A stretch of 64,000 bases of DNA from an uncultured Flavobacteriaceae bacterium (GCA_905479475.1 CAJQMT010000011.1:32647-96646); one strand, 5' to 3'. Shown: positions 52,198-61,918, counted from the stretch's first letter. Numbers and translations are program-made. Notes: a model not told the origin generated them from the sequence alone.

Positions 52198-54600
52198 TTA
52201 ATTTCTTAACGGTTTTCCTGTCTTTAAAGTATGTTGAATCCTTTCCAAGGTTTTTCTTTCTCCTAATAATGACAATATTGCTTCACGTTCTAGATCTAAT
52301 AAATATTGTTCGGACACATAGGTCGGTTCAGACAAATCTCCACCTGCCATGATATAACCAAGTTTGTTTGCTATTTTTTTATCATGATCAGATGCGTACT
52401 GTCCTTTTTGCAAACTATCAGTTCCTACACGGAACATCCCGAGCGCTTGTTGTCCTAAAACTTTCACTTTTTTAGGAGTCGGTTGCGTATAACCGTCATC
52501 TAACATTTGCAATGCGTGTTTTTTTGCAGTCGCAATTTGTCTATCTGGGTTTACAATAACCAAATCCTTTCCTTGTTGGTAATATCCCAAATCAAATGCT
52601 TCGTGCGCAGATGTTGCCACTTTTGCCATGGCAATATTTATAAAACTTTCCCGCAATCTGTTGAGTTTAACATCGTCTTTTAGAAAAGATTCAGAAGCTC
52701 TTAACGTCATCTCTTTGGTTCCAGCACCTGCTGGAATAATCCCAACACCAAACTCTACCAATCCTGTGTAGGTTTCTGCGGTAGCGACCACTTTGTCAAC
52801 ATGCATACTCATTTCACAAGCACCACCAAAAGTCATCCCACGAGGGGTCAAGAGAGTAGGGACGGTTGAATAACGAAGTCTCATTACAGTATCTTGAAAC
52901 AATTTGGTAGCCATGTTCAATTCATCGTATTCTTGTTCAATCGCGAGTAAAAACGCCATCGCCAAATTGGCGCCTACGGAAAAATTCGCTGCTTGGTTTC
53001 CTAGTATAACCGCTTCGTATTCCTGTTCGGCTAAATCAATTCCTTTGTTGATTGCTTTCAGTACACCACCACCAATGGTGTTCATTTTGGATTGAAACTC
53101 TACATTCAAAATTCCATCACCTAAGTCTTGAATAGCTGCATCTTGATTGCTCCAGATGGTTTTGGTTTCTCGGATGTTATTTAAAATAATAAAACTGTCT
53201 TGTCCTGGAATTTTTTCAACTTTTTTCGAAATGGAGTTGTAATAAAAGCACATCCCATTTTTTACTTCATAGAAAGCAGTGGTTCCATTAGCAACCATAT
53301 CTTTTACCCAAGAGTTTACTTCCAGTCCTTCTTGTTCTATCAGTTCCATTCCTCTTGTAATGCCTATAGCATCCCATATTTGAAATGGACCGTGTTCCCA
53401 ACCAAAACCTGCTTTCATAGCATCATCGATACGGTACAATTCGTCTGATATTTCAGGAATTCTATTCGCACTGTAGGCGAGTAAGGAGGCAAAGGTTTTG
53501 CGGTAAAAAGCTCCCGCTTTGTCTTTTCCTTTTATCAGCACGGGAAACCTATCTAAAACATTTGAAATATTTTTTGTTGTCTCCAATGTTTTGAATTTGG
53601 CTTTTTTAGAAGGTTTGTATTCGTATGTCTCCAAATCCAATGCGAGAATTTCTTTTTTTCCATTTGTAGTGTTTCCCTTCTTGTAAAACCCTTGCTTTGT
53701 TTTGCTTCCTAACCAATTGTTTTCCATCAATACTTGCACGAAATCAGGAAGCTGAAACAATTCATGTGCTTCATCATTGGGACAGTTTTCAAAAAGTCCG
53801 TTTGCTACGTGTACTAAGGTATCTAACCCCACAACATCAACTGTTCTAAAAGTTGCTGATTTTGGGCGGCCGATAACCGGACCAGTCATTTTATCTACTT
53901 CTTCGATAGATAGTCCCAATTCTTTGACCACATGAAAAAGACTCATAATGCCAAAGATTCCAATCCTGTTGCCTATAAAGGCAGGAGTATCTTTTGCTAA
54001 AACAGAAGTTTTCCCCAAAAACTTTTCACCATACATTGCTAAAAAGTGCACAATTTCTTGCTTGCAAAAGGGACCAGGAATGATCTCAAAAAGTTTTAAA
54101 TATCGGGGTGGATTGAAAAAATGCGTTACTGCAAAATTTTCTTGAAAATCCTTGCTTCTACCTTCGTTCATGAACTTGATTGGGATACCCGAGGTATTTG
54201 ATGTGACAAGCGTGCCTGGTGATCTAAACTTCTCAACCAACTCAAAAACTTGCTTTTTTACTTCTAGCTTTTCTACAACTACCTCCATTATCCAATCAAC
54301 ATTTTTAATTTTATGGATATCGTCTTCTAAGTTTCCTGTTTGAATTCTGGAAGCAAATTCTTGCTTATATATAGGAGAGGGCTTCGATTTCAATGCTGTA
54401 TTCAAACAATCGTTGACAATTCTATTGCGAACTTTTGTGTCTGCAATCGTCAAATTCATCGATTCTTCTTTCTCTGTTAATTTTTTCGGAACAATATCAA
54501 GCAATAAAACTTCAACACCGATATTTGCAAAGTGACATGCGATGCCTGAGCCCATAATCCCTGAACCTATGACTGCTATTTTTTTTATGTGTTTTTTCAT
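52198..54600 (-). CDS. fadB: 3-hydroxyacyl-CoA dehydrogenase/enoyl-CoA hydratase, bifunctional
   Basis: The product has 800 residues. The N-terminal NAD-binding motif VIGSGIMGSGIACHFANIG and THFFNPPRYLKLFEIIPG belong to the dehydrogenase. The C-terminal part has LGNQAANFSVGANLAMAF and LVEFGVGIIPAGAGTKEM of the crotonase fold. The order is opposite to E. coli FadB, as in the Bacteroidota and YusL type. It hydrates enoyl-CoA and oxidises the hydroxyacyl-CoA. It follows marR by 22 nt. Confidence 0.96.
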   Translation of the reverse strand: MKKHIKKIAVIGSGIMGSGIACHFANIGVEVLLLDIVPKKLTEKEESMNLTIADTKVRNRIVNDCLNTALKSKPSPIYKQEFASRIQTGNLEDDIHKIKNVDWIMEVVVEKLEVKKQVFELVEKFRSPGTLVTSNTSGIPIKFMNEGRSKDFQENFAVTHFFNPPRYLKLFEIIPGPFCKQEIVHFLAMYGEKFLGKTSVLAKDTPAFIGNRIGIFGIMSLFHVVKELGLSIEEVDKMTGPVIGRPKSATFRTVDVVGLDTLVHVANGLFENCPNDEAHELFQLPDFVQVLMENNWLGSKTKQGFYKKGNTTNGKKEILALDLETYEYKPSKKAKFKTLETTKNISNVLDRFPVLIKGKDKAGAFYRKTFASLLAYSANRIPEISDELYRIDDAMKAGFGWEHGPFQIWDAIGITRGMELIEQEGLEVNSWVKDMVANGTTAFYEVKNGMCFYYNSISKKVEKIPGQDSFIILNNIRETKTIWSNQDAAIQDLGDGILNVEFQSKMNTIGGGVLKAINKGIDLAEQEYEAVILGNQAANFSVGANLAMAFLLAIEQEYDELNMATKLFQDTVMRLRYSTVPTLLTPRGMTFGGACEMSMHVDKVVATAETYTGLVEFGVGIIPAGAGTKEMTLRASESFLKDDVKLNRLRESFINIAMAKVATSAHEAFDLGYYQQGKDLVIVNPDRQIATAKKHALQMLDDGYTQPTPKKVKVLGQQALGMFRVGTDSLQKGQYASDHDKKIANKLGYIMAGGDLSEPTYVSEQYLLDLEREAILSLLGERKTLERIQHTLKTGKPLRN

Positions 54601-54622
54601 TTCAGTATGTAAAACGTTGTTA

Positions 54623-55066
54623 TTATGAATTGTAAATGAGTTTTTCGGAGATCAACTGGTTGATTTTTTTAGTAACTTCAAAAAAATTACGCAACTGGTC
54701 GTCTGTAATTTGTTCTTTTATTTTTTTATTGAATTGAATGACAATACTTTTGGAGATTTCTCTTTTTTCTTTCCCAAAATCTGTCAATTTCACGAGTACG
54801 CTTCTTCCATCATCTGGGTTCTTTTCTCTAAAAATTAAATTTTTCTCCTCCATCGTTTTTAATATTCTGGAGAGGCTTGTAGCTTCCATACCCATTTGAG
54901 GTCCTAATGACGTGGAAGGTGTACCATCCAAAAGATCAATATTTAGCAAGGCAAATCCAGTTGCCATGGTACTTTCAAATTTATTTGCTTCTTCATTGTA
55001 CATCTTTGCAACTGCTTGCCATGTAGCTCGAAGATGGTGATCTATGGATTCGTCTTTGTAATTCAT
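54623..55066 (-). CDS. MarR-family transcriptional regulator of the beta-oxidation operon
   Basis: The product has 147 residues. The winged helix GPQMGMEATSLSRILKTMEE, KNLIFREKNPDDGRSVLVKL is typical of MarR. It is the first gene of the operon marR-fadB-fadA-acd, so it probably controls it in response to acyl-CoA or a related ligand. That function is inferred from position. No clear -7 element was found in the 180 nt upstream. Confidence 0.92.
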   Translation of the reverse strand: MNYKDESIDHHLRATWQAVAKMYNEEANKFESTMATGFALLNIDLLDGTPSTSLGPQMGMEATSLSRILKTMEEKNLIFREKNPDDGRSVLVKLTDFGKEKREISKSIVIQFNKKIKEQITDDQLRNFFEVTKKINQLISEKLIYNS

Positions 55067-55160
55067 GGGGATATTTTGTTATGCATGCACAGTAAAAATA
55101 GAAAATAAAAAATTACCACCAAAATATTCTGAAAGAAATCTGCCAAAGGGATAAAAATGA

Positions 55161-55168
55161 TATATTTG
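55161..55168 (+). promoter_or_regulatory. -7 element TATATTTG upstream of the sigma-54 response regulator
   Basis: TATATTTG fits TAnnTTTG. It would give a leader of about 75-80 nt before the ATG at 55249. Confidence 0.45.
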
Positions 55169-55248
55169 AAGTACCCCATTCACAATGATTGGCTTTCATC
55201 CGATTCATGCGGTTTTATTTCAGAAATGTTAAACTATTTTCAAAAAAG

Positions 55249-56412
55249 ATGAGTAAAATATTAATAATTGAAGACGAAGCAGCCATACGAAGAGTGCTTT
55301 CCAAAATTTTATCGGAAGAAAGTACGAGCTATGTCGTTTCCGAAGCTGAAGACGGTCTTTCCGGTCTAGAATTGGCCTCCAAGATTTCTTACGATTTGAT
55401 TTTGTGCGATATTAAAATGCCAAAAATGGACGGCGTAGAAGTATTGGAAAAAATTAAAAAGATAAAGCCAGAAATCCCCGTAATCATGATTTCAGGACAT
55501 GGCGATTTGGATACTGCTGTTCAAACGATGCGTTTGGGAGCTTTTGATTATATTTCAAAACCCCCAGATTTGAATCGCTTGCTTACCACTGTTCGAAATG
55601 CTTTGGATAGAAACAAATTGGCTTCAGAGAATATTCGTCTAAAGAAAAAAATTCGTAGAGGATACGAAATGGTGGGGAAAAGTGATGCCATCATTGCTAT
55701 CAAAGAAATGATTGAAAAAGTTGCACCAACAGAGGCACGCGTTTTGATTACCGGCTCCAACGGAACAGGTAAAGAATTGGTCGCAAACTGGTTGCACGAA
55801 AAAAGTATCCGATCAAAAGTTCCTATGATAGAGGTGAACTGTGCTGCAATTCCCTCTGAATTGATTGAGAGCGAATTATTTGGGCATGTAAAAGGATCCT
55901 TTACAGGTGCAAGCAAAGACAGAGCTGGAAAATTTGAAGCTGCCAATGGCAGTACAATTTTTCTAGATGAGGTCGGTGACATGAGTCTCCCTGCACAAGC
56001 GAAAGTCTTACGTGCATTGCAAGAAAATAAAATAAGTCGTGTTGGAAGTGATAAGGATATTAAGGTGAATGTTCGTGTGCTGGCAGCAACCAACAAAAAT
56101 CTCACGAAAGAAATTGAAGAAGGACGATTTAGAGAAGATTTGTACCATCGTTTGGCGGTTATCTTGATAAAAGTGCCTTCTTTGAATGAGCGAAGAGCTG
56201 ATATTCCTTTGCTGGTAGATCATTTTTCAAATTTAATTGCCAAAGAACAAGGAAGTCTTGAAAAGAAATTTTCTTCAAAAGCGCTCGAGTTGCTTGAAAA
56301 TTATGATTGGTCGGGAAATGTTCGTGAATTGCGAAATGTAATAGAACGCCTCTTAATTCTGGGGGACAATGAAATCTCGGAAGCAAATGTAAAAATGTTT
56401 GCAAGTAAATAA
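55249..56412 (+). CDS. Response regulator with sigma-54 activator AAA domain, no C-terminal HTH
   Basis: The product has 387 residues from the ATG at 55249 (MSKILIIEDEAAIRRVLSKI). The receiver domain has phospho-acceptor Asp54 (LILCDIKMPKMDG) and Lys in YISKPPD. The AAA domain has Walker A GSNGTGKE (169-176), the sigma-54-contact loop GSFTGA (216-221; Ser instead of the usual first Ala) and Walker B FLDEVGD (238-244). It ends soon after the NVRELRNVIERL sensor II segment, without the Fis-type helix-turn-helix of NtrC (about 60 residues fewer). A histidine kinase partner is not adjacent. Confidence 0.93.
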   Translation: MSKILIIEDEAAIRRVLSKILSEESTSYVVSEAEDGLSGLELASKISYDLILCDIKMPKMDGVEVLEKIKKIKPEIPVIMISGHGDLDTAVQTMRLGAFDYISKPPDLNRLLTTVRNALDRNKLASENIRLKKKIRRGYEMVGKSDAIIAIKEMIEKVAPTEARVLITGSNGTGKELVANWLHEKSIRSKVPMIEVNCAAIPSELIESELFGHVKGSFTGASKDRAGKFEAANGSTIFLDEVGDMSLPAQAKVLRALQENKISRVGSDKDIKVNVRVLAATNKNLTKEIEEGRFREDLYHRLAVILIKVPSLNERRADIPLLVDHFSNLIAKEQGSLEKKFSSKALELLENYDWSGNVRELRNVIERLLILGDNEISEANVKMFASK

Positions 56413-56505
56413 GTTGCAAGAAAAAAAATTACTGAATTGGGGAAGAAAATTTTAAAAAAACGAAAATTAAGCAGGAATCTATTTCGTAGAACCTAATAAA
56501 GTGCG

Positions 56506-56513
56506 TAATTTTG
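56506..56513 (+). promoter_or_regulatory. -7 element TAATTTTG of the SF2 helicase gene
   Basis: TAATTTTG fits TAnnTTTG and lies 22 nt before the TTG start at 56536. Confidence 0.5.
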
Positions 56514-56535
56514 CAAGGTTTCAAAAAAATAAAAA

Positions 56536-58053
56536 TTGAATAATACTACGCTCACCTCGAAAATAAAATCCAATAAAAAAGAACTCTATGATTATCAAAA
56601 AGAAGCTTTAGAGCAGGTTTTTGAGAGATTGGAAAGCAAACCCGACAATTACAATTTGGTTTATCAACTTCCAACAGGAGGTGGGAAAACTGTGATTTTT
56701 TCGGAGATTGCAAGAAGCTATATTGCCAAAACGAATAAAAAAGTCTTGATACTGACGCATAGAATTGAATTGTGCAATCAGACTTCGAAGATGTTGTCAG
56801 AGTTCAATGTCAACAATAAAATAATCAACAGCAATGTAAAAGAGTTGGACGATCAGGATCAATACATGTGTTTTGTGGCGATGGTTGAAACTCTTAAAAA
56901 TCGTTTGAATGATGACAAATTAGAGTTGGATCAAATAGGAATGGTAATTATTGATGAGGCGCATTACAATTCGTTTCGAAAGCTATTTAAATATTTTGAC
57001 AATTGTTTTATTTTAGGGGTTACTGCTACACCGTTGAGTTCGAACATGAAACTTCCAATGAATGAAATTTACAATGAATTGTTGGTAGGGGAACCTGTAT
57101 TGTCATTGGTGGAAAAAGGATTTTTAGCAAAAGCAAATACGTATACCTATGATGTTGCTTTGGGTACGTTAAAAGTAGGTATCAATGGGGATTATACTGT
57201 GAAGTCTTCAGAAGAACTGTACTCCAATAATTTGATGCAAGAAAAATTATTGTATGGCTATGAACAAAAATCAAAAGGTAAGAAAACATTGATCTTTAAC
57301 AACGGCATCAATACTTCTTTGCATGTGTATGAAACATTCAAAGCCGAAGGATATGCGGTACGTCATTTAGACAACACTAATTCCAAGCAAGACAGGGCTG
57401 ATATTTTGAAATGGTTCAAGGAAACTCCTGATGCTATTTTGACATCCGTAGGAATTTTGACTACAGGTTTTGACGAGCCCTCTGTAGAAACTATTATACT
57501 AAATCGTGCGACCAAATCAATCACTTTGTACTATCAAATGATAGGAAGAGGTTCTCGGGTTTTCGGTCATAAAAAGGATTTTACCGTTTTGGATCTTGGA
57601 AACAATGCGGCTCGCTTTGGTCTTTGGGGAACTCCTTTGAATTGGCAACGAATTTTTAATTCTCCGATGTACTATTTGGACAATCTTATTTCTGACGATG
57701 AAATAGAAAGACAATTCTCATATCAACTGCCTCCGGAGGTGCTCGCAGAATTCCCAAATTCAACAGATTTTTCATTTGATGTAAAAGTGGAATATGATGA
57801 GGCGATCAAACAAGGGTTGAAATCGAAAATTGTTTTGGACAAATCTATCGAGCAACATTGCAAATTGTGTGTTGAAAACAGTGAAGATGTTTTTGATGCA
57901 AGAATTTTGTCGAGACTTTTAAACGATGATATTTCTGACAGAATAAAAAAGTATTCTTACTGCATTATCAAAAGCACGAAGAACTATGTGCAGTGGCTAG
58001 AAGAAGATTACAAACGAAGGCTATCCACGATGATCAATCAAAGTTTTTCCTAA
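56536..58053 (+). CDS. DEAD/DEAH-box SF2 helicase
   Basis: The product has 505 residues and starts with TTG at 56536 because no ATG precedes the conserved DYQKEALEQVFERLESK helix. Motif I is LPTGGGKTVIFSE, motif II is VIIDEAHYNS, motif III is GVTATPL, and motif VI is YQMIGRGSRVFG. The C-terminal 120 residues have a Cys pair (HCKLCVEN) and no known domain. It resembles the type I restriction/RecQ-like helicase class of small SF2 enzymes (UvrB/YprA-like), with an unknown substrate. No restriction or methylase genes lie nearby. Confidence 0.9.
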   Translation: MNNTTLTSKIKSNKKELYDYQKEALEQVFERLESKPDNYNLVYQLPTGGGKTVIFSEIARSYIAKTNKKVLILTHRIELCNQTSKMLSEFNVNNKIINSNVKELDDQDQYMCFVAMVETLKNRLNDDKLELDQIGMVIIDEAHYNSFRKLFKYFDNCFILGVTATPLSSNMKLPMNEIYNELLVGEPVLSLVEKGFLAKANTYTYDVALGTLKVGINGDYTVKSSEELYSNNLMQEKLLYGYEQKSKGKKTLIFNNGINTSLHVYETFKAEGYAVRHLDNTNSKQDRADILKWFKETPDAILTSVGILTTGFDEPSVETIILNRATKSITLYYQMIGRGSRVFGHKKDFTVLDLGNNAARFGLWGTPLNWQRIFNSPMYYLDNLISDDEIERQFSYQLPPEVLAEFPNSTDFSFDVKVEYDEAIKQGLKSKIVLDKSIEQHCKLCVENSEDVFDARILSRLLNDDISDRIKKYSYCIIKSTKNYVQWLEEDYKRRLSTMINQSFS

Positions 58054-58162
58054 GACAATATGCTTTTTTTTAAGGATTTTCCAAAGAACGAATGGAATGA
58101 CAACAAAATAAAGAAAAAACATCTGTATTTTTTAGTCAAGGTGTGGTAATTTTCATGGATCC

Positions 58163-58195
58163 TTTGAATAATTCATCAAATAATCGATACTTTTG
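58163..58195 (+). promoter_or_regulatory. Promoter of sucD (TTTG-N21-TACTTTTG)
   Basis: TTTG at 58163-58166, 21 nt, then TACTTTTG at 58188-58195. The ATG at 58231 lies 35 nt after the element. Confidence 0.7.
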
Positions 58196-58230
58196 TCGGT
58201 ATCAATAAATAAAAGTAAAAGAGCATCACT

Positions 58231-59103
58231 ATGAGTGTATTAGTAAACAAAGATTCAAAAATTATAGTACAAGGTTTTACAGGAAAAGAAGGAACTTTTC
58301 ATGCGAGTCAAATGATTGAATACGGAACGAATGTAGTAGGGGGTGTTACTCCTGGAAAAGGAGGTCAGGTGCACTTGGAAAGACCCGTATTTAATACGGT
58401 AGCTGATGCTGTTGCCAAGGCAGGTGCAGATACGACTTTGATTTTTGTTCCTCCCGCTTTTGGTGCAGACGCCATCATGGAAGCTGCAGATGCAGGTATA
58501 AAAGTGATCATTTGTATCACAGAAGGAATTCCCACAGCGGATATGGTGAAAGTAAAAGCCTATTTAGAAGGAAAAGAAACGCGTTTGGTTGGACCTAATT
58601 GTCCTGGTGTAATTACTCCAGATGAAGCAAAAGTAGGAATCATGCCCGGTTTTATCTTTAAAAAAGGAAAGGTTGGAATTGTTTCAAAATCAGGAACTTT
58701 GACTTATGAAGCTGCGGATCAAGTAGTGAAGCAAGGATTTGGAATTACTACTGCCATTGGTATTGGTGGAGATCCAATTATTGGAACTACAACCAAAGAG
58801 GCCGTTGAACTATTAATGAACGATGACGAAACAGAAGCTATTGTTATGATTGGGGAAATAGGTGGACAGCTGGAAGCAGATGCAGCCAAATGGATCAAAG
58901 CAAACGGAAATAAAAAGCCAGTAGTCGGATTTATTGCAGGACAAACGGCTCCTGTAGGAAGAACTATGGGGCATGCTGGTGCAATTGTAGGAGGAGCTGA
59001 CGATACAGCACAAGCAAAAATGGCCATTTTAAAAGAAAATGGTATTCATGTAGTAGATTCTCCTGCTAAAATAGGAGAAATGGTTGCGGCAGTCTTAAAT
59101 TAG
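58231..59103 (+). CDS. sucD: Succinyl-CoA synthetase, alpha subunit
   Basis: The product has 290 residues. The CoA-binding [20 protein letters not shown], the phosphohistidine-loop [15 protein letters not shown] and the GGDPIIGTT segment are characteristic. It forms succinyl-CoA reversibly with the beta subunit (sucC, not here) in the TCA cycle. It is a single-gene unit with a clear promoter and terminator. Confidence 0.97.
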   Translation: MSVLVNKDSKIIVQGFTGKEGTFHASQMIEYGTNVVGGVTPGKGGQVHLERPVFNTVADAVAKAGADTTLIFVPPAFGADAIMEAADAGIKVIICITEGIPTADMVKVKAYLEGKETRLVGPNCPGVITPDEAKVGIMPGFIFKKGKVGIVSKSGTLTYEAADQVVKQGFGITTAIGIGGDPIIGTTTKEAVELLMNDDETEAIVMIGEIGGQLEADAAKWIKANGNKKPVVGFIAGQTAPVGRTMGHAGAIVGGADDTAQAKMAILKENGIHVVDSPAKIGEMVAAVLN

Positions 59104-59116
59104 AAAATTATTGTAT

Positions 59117-59153
59117 CAAAAAAGCTTCCTTAATTTATTGAGGGAGCTTTTTG
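59117..59153 (+). terminator. Terminator of sucD
   Basis: AAAAGCTTCCT pairs with AGGGAGCTTTT (one G-T wobble) around a 10-nt loop (59131-59140), followed by a T run. Confidence 0.82.
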
Positions 59154-59199
59154 TGTGAAAAAAAACATATATTGAACTCATTAAATAAAAACTAAAAAA

Positions 59200-59949
59200 A
59201 TGAAACTTCTAGAAAACAAAACAGCATTGATTACAGGTGCAACCAGAGGTATTGGAAAGGGAATTGCTGAAACGTATGCAAAACATGGAGCCAATGTAGC
59301 TTTCACCTATAGCTCTTCTGTAAAAGCGGCCCAAATTTTAGAAAAAGAATTGGCTTCTTACGGAATAAAAGCAAAAGGTTACCAGTCCAATGCAGCTGAA
59401 TTTGATGCTGCTCAAGAATTGGCAGCTGAAGTTTTGAAAGAATTTGGAAGTATTGATGTGCTCATCAACAATGCAGGAATTACCAAAGACAATTTGTTAA
59501 TGCGTATCAGCGAAGAAGATTTTGACAAAGTCATTGAAGTGAATTTAAAATCTGTTTTTAACTTGACCAAAGCCGTCATTCGTCCGATGATGAAGCAACG
59601 TGGAGGATCGATTATAAATATGAGTTCTGTTGTAGGAGTTCAAGGGAATGCTGGGCAAACAAATTATGCGGCTTCGAAAGCGGGTATGTTAGGTTTTACG
59701 AAATCTGTAGCCTTGGAATTGGGGTCTCGTAATATAAGATGCAATGCCATTGCACCTGGTTTTATCGAGACTGAAATGACAGCAACTTTGGATGAAAAAG
59801 TAGTAGATGGATGGAGGCAATCCATTCCGTTGAAGAGAGGTGGTCAGCCAGAAGACATTGCAAATGCTTGTGTATTTCTTGGATCGGACATGGCTGCTTA
59901 TATCACAGGGCAAACGTTAAATGTTGACGGTGGTATGATTACTGCTTGA
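59200..59949 (+). CDS. fabG: 3-oxoacyl-[acyl-carrier-protein] reductase
   Basis: The product has 249 residues. The NADPH motif TGATRGIGKG, NNAGIT, the catalytic Ser in INMSSVVG, and the YAASKAG Tyr-x3-Lys pair are present. The C-terminal PEDIANACVFLGSDMAAYIT and GQTLNVDGGM also fit FabG. It reduces 3-ketoacyl-ACP in fatty-acid synthesis. Other classical SDRs look alike, but the close FabG sequence makes this likely. Confidence 0.94.
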   Translation: MKLLENKTALITGATRGIGKGIAETYAKHGANVAFTYSSSVKAAQILEKELASYGIKAKGYQSNAAEFDAAQELAAEVLKEFGSIDVLINNAGITKDNLLMRISEEDFDKVIEVNLKSVFNLTKAVIRPMMKQRGGSIINMSSVVGVQGNAGQTNYAASKAGMLGFTKSVALELGSRNIRCNAIAPGFIETEMTATLDEKVVDGWRQSIPLKRGGQPEDIANACVFLGSDMAAYITGQTLNVDGGMITA

Positions 59950-60037
59950 TGTTTTTTTTGGGAATGGAGCAACACATTTATTTACTAATAGTTTGATGTT
60001 TCCCATTAATATAACTCCTAGCGTACAAAAAAATAAT

Positions 60038-61018
60038 ATGGACCACTCGATTGGAATTTTAAAATTTGAACCTCTTTTACAATACCGCATTTGGGGAGGT
60101 GAAAAATTAAAAAATAGTTTAGGTAAAAAGGCGCTCACCAAAAATATTGGGGAGAGCTGGGAGATATCTAGTGTTCCCGATTATATGACTCTGGTTGCAG
60201 AAGGCAACTTTAAAGGTGGAAATTTACCTGATTTGATCCATCGTTTTGGAAAAGAACTGGTAGGTGAAAATTGTTTTCAAACACATGGGAAAGATTTTCC
60301 TATTTTGATTAAATTTATCGATGCGAGTTCTCCGTTGTCTGTTCAGGTACATCCAAACGATGATTTGGCCATGAAGAGACACAATAGTCTTGGTAAAAAT
60401 GAAATGTGGTATATTATGGAGACGGAAGCAGCAGCAGATCTCTGCATTGGGTTTACAAAAGAACTTCACAAGGAATCTTATCTGGAATATTTGAAAGAAG
60501 GGGATTTATCATCCGTCTTAAACACTTTTAAAGTGCATAAAGGCGAATCGTACTATTTGCCCGCAGGTAGAGTACATGCTATTGGAAAAGGAGTTTTGTT
60601 GGCTGAAATTCAACAAACTTCTGACGTCACTTACAGGATATATGATTACGATAGGGTAGACCAACAAACTGGGAAAAAAAGAGAATTGCATCTCGAGGAA
60701 TCCATTGATGCAATTGACTTTAGTTTGGTAAATGAGTATCAAACCAACTATGAAAAAAAGGAGAATCAATCGAATACAATGATTGACACTCCCTATTTTA
60801 AAACAAATTATGTCAATGCACAACAACCGTTGCAAATGAAGTATGAAAAGAATCATTCTTTTAAAATTTTTATTTGTACTTCAGGAGAAGGAATCGTAAA
60901 ATGTGCTTCAAACGAGGCTTCTCTAAAAAAAGGAGAAACGGTATTATTGGCTGCAAATGAAGAGAAATTAACGATTCTTCCAAAAAACAAGATGGAGCTT
61001 TTGGAGGTTTCCTATTAA
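60038..61018 (+). CDS. manA: Mannose-6-phosphate isomerase, class I
   Basis: The product has 326 residues from the ATG at 60038 (MDHSIGILKFEPLLQYRIWG). An in-frame ATG at 59996 would add 14 residues without family similarity. Zinc ligands are in PLSVQVHPNDDLA and GKNEMWYIMETE, with PAGRVHAIGKGVLLAEIQQT as the later His/Glu block. It interconverts mannose 6-phosphate and fructose 6-phosphate. It lies 88 nt after fabG and 13 nt before the MaoC-like gene, so it may share a transcript with that gene. Confidence 0.92.
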   Translation: MDHSIGILKFEPLLQYRIWGGEKLKNSLGKKALTKNIGESWEISSVPDYMTLVAEGNFKGGNLPDLIHRFGKELVGENCFQTHGKDFPILIKFIDASSPLSVQVHPNDDLAMKRHNSLGKNEMWYIMETEAAADLCIGFTKELHKESYLEYLKEGDLSSVLNTFKVHKGESYYLPAGRVHAIGKGVLLAEIQQTSDVTYRIYDYDRVDQQTGKKRELHLEESIDAIDFSLVNEYQTNYEKKENQSNTMIDTPYFKTNYVNAQQPLQMKYEKNHSFKIFICTSGEGIVKCASNEASLKKGETVLLAANEEKLTILPKNKMELLEVSY

Positions 61019-61031
61019 GAAAAAAAAAGAG

Positions 61032-61499
61032 ATGTCAACAGTTATTATCAACAGCTTTGAAGAGTACAAAACCTATGAAGGAAAGGAGTTGGGAACTTCT
61101 GATTATTTAGAAATATCTCAAGAGCGCATTCAGAATTTCGCAGATGCAACTCTAGATCACCAATGGATTCATCTCGATCAAGAAAAAGCAGCTGCCGAGA
61201 GTCCTTTTAAAACAACGATTGCTCATGGGTATTTGACACTTTCTGTTTTGCCTTATTTATGGGGACAAGTTGTCGAAGTACGCAACAATAAAATGATGGT
61301 CAACTACGGAATTGAAAATTTAAAGTTCATTTCACCGGTTCCTGTGGATAGTAAAATACGTTTGAAGGCTGGCTTGAAGTCTATTGTGAATTTGCGCGGA
61401 GTTTCAAAAGCGGTATTGAACATTACCATAGAAGTGGAGGGACAACGAAAACCCGCTTTAAAAGGAGACATTGTATTCTTGTACCATTTCAACAACTAA
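61032..61499 (+). CDS. MaoC-like dehydratase (hotdog, hydratase-2 type)
   Basis: The product has 155 residues. The hydratase-2 core ATLDHQWIHLDQEKAAAESP, FKTTIAHGYLTLSVLPYL with the catalytic Asp-His pair is clear. It probably hydrates an enoyl-CoA or enoyl-thioester in the cytoplasm. Its stop is 2 nt before the next small gene, so they are coupled. The substrate is unknown. Confidence 0.9.
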   Translation: MSTVIINSFEEYKTYEGKELGTSDYLEISQERIQNFADATLDHQWIHLDQEKAAAESPFKTTIAHGYLTLSVLPYLWGQVVEVRNNKMMVNYGIENLKFISPVPVDSKIRLKAGLKSIVNLRGVSKAVLNITIEVEGQRKPALKGDIVFLYHFNN

Positions 61500-61501
61500 T
61501 C

Positions 61502-61771
61502 ATGAAAGGACTCAAAGAACAAGTTCTTGAGAATATTGAAAAGTTTCCTGTTGGAGAATTTTGTCCTGATGGGGGATGGCCCAAATTTGACAATTTAGAA
61601 GTGCTTGTTTACAAGGAGACACCTCAGGAAGATACCTCTGTTATTTTAGATATTGAACTCGTTTATGATTGCGAAAAAGCGGGTTGTTGTTTTATACCCG
61701 GAGGAGACAATCATACCAGACTTCACAAAAGAATAAAACTGTCTGACGCTTTGTTGGAAGTTTTGAATTAA
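61502..61771 (+). CDS. Small conserved-looking protein of unknown function, cotranscribed with the MaoC-like gene
   Basis: The product has 89 residues. It has the segment GEFCPDGGWPKFDNLEVLVY followed by LDIELVYDCEKAGCCFIPGG with Cys57, Cys62 and Cys63, and a C-terminal amphipathic helix RIKLSDALLEVL. It is acidic and without membrane segments or signal. I do not recognise a family. The gene begins 2 nt after the MaoC-like stop, so a shared role is possible. Composition and codon use look like its neighbours. Confidence 0.78.
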   Translation: MKGLKEQVLENIEKFPVGEFCPDGGWPKFDNLEVLVYKETPQEDTSVILDIELVYDCEKAGCCFIPGGDNHTRLHKRIKLSDALLEVLN

Positions 61772-61882
61772 AAAAAATAGGTTCCACTAATTTTTCTTTT
61801 TTTGCGTTTTTCTTTTACGGAGAAGTAATTTATTTGTTCGAAACAAAATGAAAAATTGAAATGACTTCCTTGAATTATTTAG

Positions 61883-61890
61883 TACATTTG
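61883..61890 (+). promoter_or_regulatory. -7 element TACATTTG of the prohibitin-like gene
   Basis: TACATTTG fits TAnnTTTG and lies 28 nt before the ATG at 61919. TTG at 61856-61858 is 24 nt upstream of the element, slightly long. Confidence 0.5.
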
Positions 61891-61918
61891 ATATACAATT
61901 CATAAAAAAATAATAAAA

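Noticed and set aside
56536..58053. The SF2 helicase as part of a restriction or defence system
   Set aside because: No methylase, nuclease or other defence gene lies nearby. The neighbours are sigma-54 regulator and TCA genes, so no island is visible.
61832..61848. A short inverted repeat (ATTTGTT...AACAAAAT) before the prohibitin-like gene
   Set aside because: Only about 6 bp pair with a 3-nt centre, which is expected by chance in AT-rich spacer DNA.
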